From Aphrocallistes beatrix (taxonomy: Eukaryota > Porifera > Hexactinellida > Sceptrulophora > Aphrocallistidae): a stretch of DNA of 64,000 bases. Location of the stretch: positions 372,001 through 436,000 of the forward strand of contig OY725494.1 of assembly GCA_963281255.1 (NCBI GenBank). The letters are read 5' to 3'. Below, piece by piece: positions 61,101-64,000 of this stretch. Made by a program: the position numbers and the translations under genes. The notes under the pieces were generated by a model. It saw nothing but the letters and a program-made list of their open reading frames with translations, was not told the origin of the DNA and made no database searches. The stretch's first letter is position 1. Every line of letters begins with the position of its first letter.

Positions 61101-64000
61101 TGGATAAACTTGACCCGAGGGAACAACTTTGGAGGCAAACTGGTTACCTTGGCTGTATTCGGTCCCCTTGGACCAGTTTTCGTTCCAAATTTGCTCCGGG
61201 GACTAGTTTTAGCCGGGCGAAAAATGGTCCCCCGACCATTTTTTCGCGATAATATATCGCATTTCTCCAAGAATATAGCGCATTTTGTTCGAGATTGCCC
61301 CCAAATACTACAAATGCATAATTGCTTGTAAAACCTTTTTAGAACATGAACAGAATAAACACTTGGTGTAGTGTGTTAAATCCTAAATTTCTAATACAGT
61401 AGAGCCGCGATAATTCTAAACCTGTATAATCCAGAACAGATCTATAATCTGACACTGTTTCATATCCAGGGGTTTATATAGGTGCCAGCCTGACATCGTC
61501 TGAGGAGCCAAGGTGCTTGCAGTGGATTCGATTTTAGTGTTGAGTTGCTACCACCCATGGAAATATGAGATAAATCCCTGTTTGGGTGCCATATAACTTT
61601 TATCACCTTCAAAAAAGTGCCGGACTGGAAAATCCTAAATAAACTCATGTTCATATCCCAATGAGCTTCAAACCATTCAATTTCTACTGCATAATCCGAA
61701 AATTTGGCAATCCAACACTTTTTTTTCCTAACGAGTGTCGAGATTACCGTATTTCCCTGAATAAGCGCCGGGGCTTGAATAACCGCCGGGGCTCGAATAA
61801 GCATCGGACGCCGGGGCATTTTAGTTCTCAGTTGTGGCAAAAATAAAAGTGCCAGTCAATGTAGAAAACAAAAAAAAGAGCGCCGGGTTAAAATAGCGAG
61901 TGAAAAAAATAAGCGCCGGGGCTTGAATGAGCGCCGTTTCTAAAGGGTGGACGAAATAAATAAGCGCCCGGGCGCTTATTCGAAGCAATACGGTATGCAG
62001 GTTCTACTGTATACCTATCTTGAGCCAACAAGTTAGAATATTTCCCTCTAACAGGCACTCCAACTGCAGAATTACTAAAAGTACCCACAATGTTTGTTGG
62101 TGCGGACGTTAACCATCCCAGTCCCGGGACTGACAAGTACACTCCCTCCATTGCAGCAGCAGTTGCAACCCTAGATAGGAGACTCGCGAAATATAGCAGT
62201 GCTTGTAGGTTCCAGCAGCATGAAAGAGCGGAAGCTGACACCGCAACAGGTGCGAAAAAACGCTTTCGAAAGGAGATTATTGTTGAATTTAAAGAGATGA
62301 TGATAGAGCTATTGAAAGCATTCATGAATTTCAATAAAGGAAGAAGACCTCAGAGAATAATATACTATCGGTGAGATATTATTTAGAGTTGTTTTACCTT
62401 TAAATTTTAGGCGGGAAAGTCATATAAATGTAAATAGAAAATGCCCCAAGGACCTCTGGATATATTAAAATAGGATTTGAATATAATATTCTAATTAGGG
62501 CATCCTTTTTTTGAGGATCGATATCGGATCGACGATCCTTTTTAAAAGTAGAATCGGGATCGAAACTTTTACTGAATTCGATCCGATCCTTTTTCTTTTT
62601 AATCCCCAAGTTGGAGGTGAAAGTGTTGAAATTTATGTTAATTAAATATATTTTTTTAATGTGTTTTATGGTTTGAATACTAACTTAAGCACTAAGTACG
62701 CCCCAGGCTGCTGCAGACGTACGGACATTGCACGCCGTCCATGCCATAAAACATCTCCTTCCAGGAGCTCTACTAAGAATGAAAGTCCTCTGACTATTAT
62801 TGAAAGGATCTTTTTGGGGATCGTGATCGGATCGAAGATCCTTTTATAAGTTAGGATCTGGATCTAGATCCTTTTTTTGAGGATCGACTAATGCCCTAAT
62901 TTTAATAATAGCGTTTTATACCACTCATTCATTATCTCCAGTTTGTTATTATTACATTTCTTACGCAAATGTTAATGTGTAATTGGAAAGTTCTCTTGTG
63001 CTTGTTAAATACGAGTAGTATTCAATATTCCATAGATTCGAATGGGATGTGATGTAATTTGGCGATTAAATTATGTTTTTTTGCTAACATTCTTCTGGCA
63101 ACTAATGGAATTAAATTTATTTGCCAAAATGATGTCTGTTTTTTTAATAAAATACAGCCGAAACCGTTTTTTTCTCACTCCGGTTTATCCTTACTTATCG
63201 TTTTTTTCTTACTGTTTGAACATGTAAAGAAATAGTAAGAAAAATTCGGTTTCGACTGTAACACAATTTCATTGCAAAAATTATGGTAGGTCCGATTTGA
63301 ATGAAGTATATTGACTATGTTATAATATTTTTAAATATTTTCGTAGTATATCCCAATTGTTATTACGGTCTAGGCACATTTTTATATATAGCTTATCACT
63401 TTATTCGTTTTGAGTCCATCAGTGACCATAATCAACCTTCAATTTAGTTTTTGTCGACTGAAATATTCCAATTTCTTCTTGAATACTTCTGTACCATATT
63501 TACATGTCCAATCCATCTTGTAGTGACGGAGTGTCAGAGAGTCAATTCATGTCAGTGCTAGAGCACGAACTGTTAGCTCTACGTGCTGCCTGTACTGAAA
63601 TAGATCCAGAATACAAACCAACAATGACCATCATAATTGTACAGAAACGCCATCACCTGAGAATGTTCCCAGCCAATCCTAAAGACGAGACAGGTAAAGC
63701 TAAGAACATTCCTCCCGGAACAGTTCTGGATCACACGATCACCCACCAAGTGGAATTCAATTTCTACCTAAATAGTCACTATGCATTGCAAGGCACTTCG
63801 AAATGTTCCCTCTACCACGTTCTCTGGGATGAGAATGATTTCAAAGCAGATGAGTTGCAGGCTATTACCTACCAATTGTGCCATACATATGCTCGATGTG
63901 CTAAATCGGTCTCATACCCAACTCCAGTGTACTACAGTCATTGGGTAGCGTTTCGTTACAGTCGTTCTGCTGGTTATTCAGAACCAGATCGTGATCGCAA
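48868..64000 (+). CDS. AGO: Argonaute-clade slicer (AGO), eight exons, 3' end outside window
   Basis: Exons 48868-49156, 50304-50540, 50851-51088, 58324-58928, 59548-59753, 60242-60818, 62055-62370 and 63524 to beyond the end join in frame, all with GT..AG. The N-terminus is RGG-rich ([11 protein letters not shown]). The order is N domain, linker, PAZ (ends [10 protein letters not shown]), L2, MID and PIWI. The catalytic tetrad is all visible: D in [10 protein letters not shown] in MMIELL, D in YYRDGVSE and H in YYSHWVAF. It is AGO rather than PIWI clade ([19 protein letters not shown]-like [20 protein letters not shown]). It uses small RNAs to cleave or silence transcripts. Introns are about 0.3-7.2 kb; the third hosts a broken 7-TM gene and a secreted-repeat gene. 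The last bases (QKRHH through DRDR) leave perhaps 40 residues missing. Confidence 0.93.
49157..50303 (+). other. AGO intron 1 with MITEs
   Basis: Contains a GTATTATACAGCC-family MITE (about 49285-49622) interrupted by the CAGAGGCGTAGCC element at 49325-49474, a GC-rich remnant (about 49625-49745) and short palindromic GATCG-rich sequence (49745-50060). Confidence 0.6.
49285..49622 (+). mobile_element. GGGTATTATACAGCC MITE with nested hAT-like MITE
   Basis: Begins CAGGGTATTATACAGCCATC and ends AGCGTCTCGCGCTCCTAGAT. The nested piece 49325-49474 has ends CAGAGGCGTAGCCAG and CTGGCTACGCCTCTG and flanks GACTCAAA and GTCTCAAA (7 of 8 match). Confidence 0.8.
50304..50540 (+). CDS. AGO: AGO exon 2: N domain start
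   Basis: Acceptor TTTCTATAG|CT, donor AGAG|GTAACT, phase 1 both ends. Encodes [20 protein letters not shown] and the first N-domain strands ([16 protein letters not shown]). Confidence 0.88.
50851..51088 (+). CDS. AGO: AGO exon 3: N domain
   Basis: Acceptor GTGAACTAG|GT, donor ACGAG|GTAAAG, phase 1 to phase 2. Encodes the helix [16 protein letters not shown] and [13 protein letters not shown], both typical of the AGO N domain. Confidence 0.88.
51884..52026 (+). mobile_element. CATACTTGCCAAC MITE, internally deleted
   Basis: 143 bp, with both ends intact and the middle missing. Flanks AAAATG on both sides. Confidence 0.8.
52087..52380. repeat. Dispersed element, reverse copy of 37815
   Basis: Blocks GTCCCCGGAAACCTAAGTT, GAAAGTAGGAATGGAGCTCG and GGTGTCAAGGAGGCTTTTGA are the reverse of those at 37815-38075. 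Confidence 0.65.
53546..54400 (+). pseudogene. Frame-broken 7-TM gene nested in AGO intron
   Basis: Three overlapping open frames (53546-53860, 53779-54069, 54071-54400) read as one hydrophobic protein of about 285 residues if one base is missing at an A-run near 53850 and one at a T-run near 54068. The first segment has a basic cytosolic loop and TM2 pattern [19 protein letters not shown] similar to the 8591 protein. The start codon at 53546 is GTG in DNA, so even the start is uncertain. Either it is a decaying pseudogene or the two indels are assembly errors in homopolymers. No intron fits these junctions (no GT..AG of plausible size). Confidence 0.6.
54401..55224 (+). other. Spacer with one MITE
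   Basis: Holds the TTTGATCAGAAAATATG repeat (54545-54640) and the element at 54682-54900. The remainder is AT-rich. Confidence 0.5.
54682..54900. mobile_element. CAGGGTTGC hAT-like MITE with (GGGAAT)n expansion
   Basis: ATTATAAC flanks both sides (54674-54681, 54901-54908), an exact 8-bp duplication. About 17 GGGAAT units (54719-54818) fill the middle and create false ORFs on both strands. Confidence 0.9.
55225..57648 (+). CDS. Secreted protein of about seven Cys-containing repeats, unidentified
   Basis: The first ATG is at 55225 ([17 protein letters not shown]), giving about 807 residues and a signal peptide; no membrane anchor follows. Seven repeats of about 100-115 residues fill the chain, starting near 30, 145, 265, 375, 485, 595 and 715. 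The later ones follow the pattern GYS..V.+..(Y)P, then YRC.(Y)..NP, NYT.A..LK, and L.(D/N)LP.G.AC(V)..CA...FE(S)CGLPYKI.N. Four Cys recur per repeat (YRC, C-x3-C, ESC). The pattern suggests a small beta-sandwich like FN3 or Ig, but I cannot place it in a family. NYT sites suggest glycosylation. It sits inside AGO intron 3 on the same strand and is intronless. Confidence 0.8.
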   Translation: MFLFNTLLICILCSTSLIKFSTSTKPVINILTQLSTKLLQVEFRYEGPKADLIILNCRHFKDPWNRNHEITIREVGKVPSTPGKSFYSVLVKDPYLGNSCIRVCAKFNTKRECSIVSYLSVLSYSDDIKSVLNVKQSELGRFWPYMLSIEKHGLDFNTHFKFKYFLRYDGKGYHSVINMFTCRFTFEPFTLTSCRRLDAGGFGIFDTVHTITKLPWAVDTGRFVIFVCLRDPHGSCSPPFYYETKNTFTEKPIFPYISRVEKFNKFGYSNFLNVEWYYDTTKSIHWMQVAVGSCYNGLNIIASKTDTFNGPGNKLQKYYRRVFKNLPRGLNCVQACDGNVGSQRCSRPLILYNADEKYIDKQGRPKITRAVKKSRFGYSNEVEIFYGIPPSLFQLSPIVDIYRCQFTENPFRVYNYTWANWKSLGRFGPEHNIIISNMPIGGACVTICGMRNKIESCSLPYKIDNYIKTRTMMDSPDSPRVVSMKKFTKFAYSNNINLTWYYPKSLIDKHPFMHIYTCQYSEPSSTFNYTLAVRLKADKNRDNYKLEIYNLPTGRVCLVICGDSKTSEMCGSIFKFENLVDVNLKNVPSGLIRISGFKRKVKYGYTSGIELSVKFPSKTQKTYPYMVIYRCEYTYYPKYQTSNYTIAMRVKGRNNVEDYSLTVEGMPIGLACIHVCAENNNFETCGLPYRVKNTRKVEEKDYTRNAPKIIHVAKALEHGYSSMASVRFSYPSEVTAKFDAISIYRCRYYENPLRTFDYSLAMELRASGDKKIHTTQINDLPRGKACVQICAMNEDFESCGLPYKIVN
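57649..58323 (+). other. AGO intron 3, right part
   Basis: TTTTGATCAGAAATGTTGAA repeats at 57770-57890, then the nested MITEs at 57889-58213, then about 110 bp leading to the exon acceptor. Confidence 0.55.
57889..58213. mobile_element. TA-flanked MITE (CAGTAGAATCTCGTTAATAC) with nested hAT-like MITE
   Basis: Ends CAGTAGAATCTCGTTAATAC and TTAACAAGGTTCTACTG. 57989-58156 is an inverted GGAAATAGTTCGA element (GGTGGAAATAG..GCATTACC). TTTACAT lies on its right, and also 14 bp to its left. Confidence 0.85.
58324..58928 (+). CDS. AGO: AGO exon 4: N domain end, linker 1 and PAZ
   Basis: Acceptor TTCTCCCCATAG|A, donor GTAG|GTAAGT, phase 2 to 1. Encodes [31 protein letters not shown] and PAZ through [20 protein letters not shown]. 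The ORF upstream of the acceptor is intron. Confidence 0.9.
58929..59547 (+). other. AGO intron 4
   Basis: 59296-59465 is a GC-richer element (ends CAGTGGTTCCCAACCTGGG and GTTTGAAAACCGCTGG). Otherwise unremarkable. Confidence 0.5.
59548..59753 (+). CDS. AGO: AGO exon 5: end of PAZ and linker 2
   Basis: Acceptor TTAATTTTCAG|GT, donor GACAAG|GTTGGT (weak), phase 1 to 0. Encodes [10 protein letters not shown] and the [17 protein letters not shown] stretch, equal to AGO's L2. Confidence 0.85.
59789..60005 (-). mobile_element. CATACATGCCACC MITE in AGO intron 5
   Basis: Ends CATACATGCCACCTGAGTCA and GGACAGTTGGCAAGTATG. GTACTG flanks both sides. A partial CAGTCGACTCCGCTTAATAG copy lies at 60120-60170. 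Confidence 0.8.
60242..60818 (+). CDS. AGO: AGO exon 6: MID and PIWI start
   Basis: Acceptor TTAATTCTCAG|TT, donor GAAG|GTGAGC, phase 0 to 1. Encodes [17 protein letters not shown], the MID domain, and [18 protein letters not shown].. [13 protein letters not shown]. Confidence 0.92.
60901..61079. mobile_element. CAGGGTTGC hAT-like MITE
   Basis: Ends TAGGATTGCTGTGAGAATGG and CACGGCAACCCTG. CCTGTCAC flanks both sides (60893-60900, 61080-61087), an exact 8-bp duplication. Confidence 0.9.
61745..61995. mobile_element. MITE with TACCGTATTTCCCTGAATAA ends, nested
   Basis: Ends TACCGTATTTCCCTGAATAA and TTATTCGAAGCAATACGGTA. AAGCGCCGGGGCTTGAAT units repeat in both halves. It lies inside 61396-62009. 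Confidence 0.75.
62055..62370 (+). CDS. AGO: AGO exon 7: PIWI catalytic part 1
   Basis: Acceptor CCTCTAACAG|GC, donor ATCG|GTGAGA, phase 1 to 2. Encodes FVGADVNHP (first catalytic Asp), [10 protein letters not shown] (catalytic Glu) and IIYYR, split before the second Asp. Confidence 0.92.
62371..63523 (+). other. AGO intron 7 with MITEs
   Basis: 62494-62903 has ends TTAGGGCATCC and GACTAATGCCCTAA with GGATCGATATCGGATCG-type inner palindromes. 63155-63258 is a TA-flanked MITE (CAGCCGAAACCG..CGGTTTCGACTG). The remainder is AT-rich. Confidence 0.6.
63524..64000 (+). CDS. AGO: AGO exon 8: PIWI catalytic part 2 (cut by window end)
   Basis: Acceptor CCATCTTGTAG|T, phase 2. Encodes RDGVSESQF (second Asp), [24 protein letters not shown] and [14 protein letters not shown] (catalytic His). 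Continues beyond base 64000. Confidence 0.92.

Larger units (their letters stand above)
60819..62054 (+). other. AGO intron 6 with MITEs
   Basis: The element at 60901-61079, a GGGAACAAC/CCAGTTTTCGTTCC stretch (61110-61240), and a large TA-flanked element at 61396-62009 (CAGTAGAGCCGCGATAATTC..GTTCTACTG) containing the MITE at 61745-61995. Confidence 0.6.

Noticed and set aside
1..64000. CRISPR arrays or bacterial operon structure
   Set aside because: Introns, SINEs and animal gene families make this a eukaryotic nuclear sequence; the repeats are MITEs and minisatellites, not spacer arrays.

Overview
This is a eukaryotic, almost certainly animal, nuclear window. It is AT-rich, crowded with short non-autonomous DNA transposons (MITEs), and carries spliced genes with GT..AG introns. 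The gene set (Argonaute-clade slicer, adhesion GPCR with EGF-like modules, SH2-like domain protein, Dbl-type RhoGEF, HIP14-like palmitoyltransferase, SPT4, MTH1-type NUDIX, MICOS subunit) is metazoan or close to it. The many intronless genes, the unfamiliar 7-TM proteins and the animal kelch-cytochrome b561 protein make an early-branching animal such as a sponge my best guess. That guess is weak: no marker sequence fixes the species.

Layout. 1-3 kb: three related small-RNA gene candidates, each with a PSE-like box, a TATA box, conserved pairing ends and a T5 terminator. 4.1 kb: a small thioredoxin-fold-like ORF. 7.6-23.0 kb: a seven-exon gene (5' end not found) encoding a Ser/Pro-rich, disordered protein. 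Its introns host an intronless 7-TM gene (8.6-9.7 kb, same strand) and a RhoGEF (18.0-20.0 kb, opposite strand). 24.7-30.1 kb: an SH2-like membrane protein, a MIC26/27-like protein and an unrecognised protein. 31.5-36.6 kb: a MATE transporter and an adhesion GPCR, convergent. 38.4-41.7 kb: kelch-cytochrome b561 and NUDT1, divergent. 44.1-47.4 kb: SPT4 and a ZDHHC17/13-like enzyme. 48.9 kb to the end: eight exons of an Argonaute gene that runs off the window. Its 7.2-kb third intron holds a broken 7-TM relative and a secreted protein of about seven repeats.

The genes do not form one pathway; they are mostly housekeeping or signalling genes. Nearly everything between exons is MITE. Two kinds dominate: TA-flanked elements starting CAGT(C/A/G)GA.., and hAT-like elements with 8-bp target duplications. 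Several are nested, with target duplications readable on both sides. A tRNA-related SINE with a (TA)n tail is present twice. The best candidate for something undescribed is the three-copy small-RNA family at the left end: conserved promoter, ends and hairpin, compensatory change in the second stem, and unrelated interiors.
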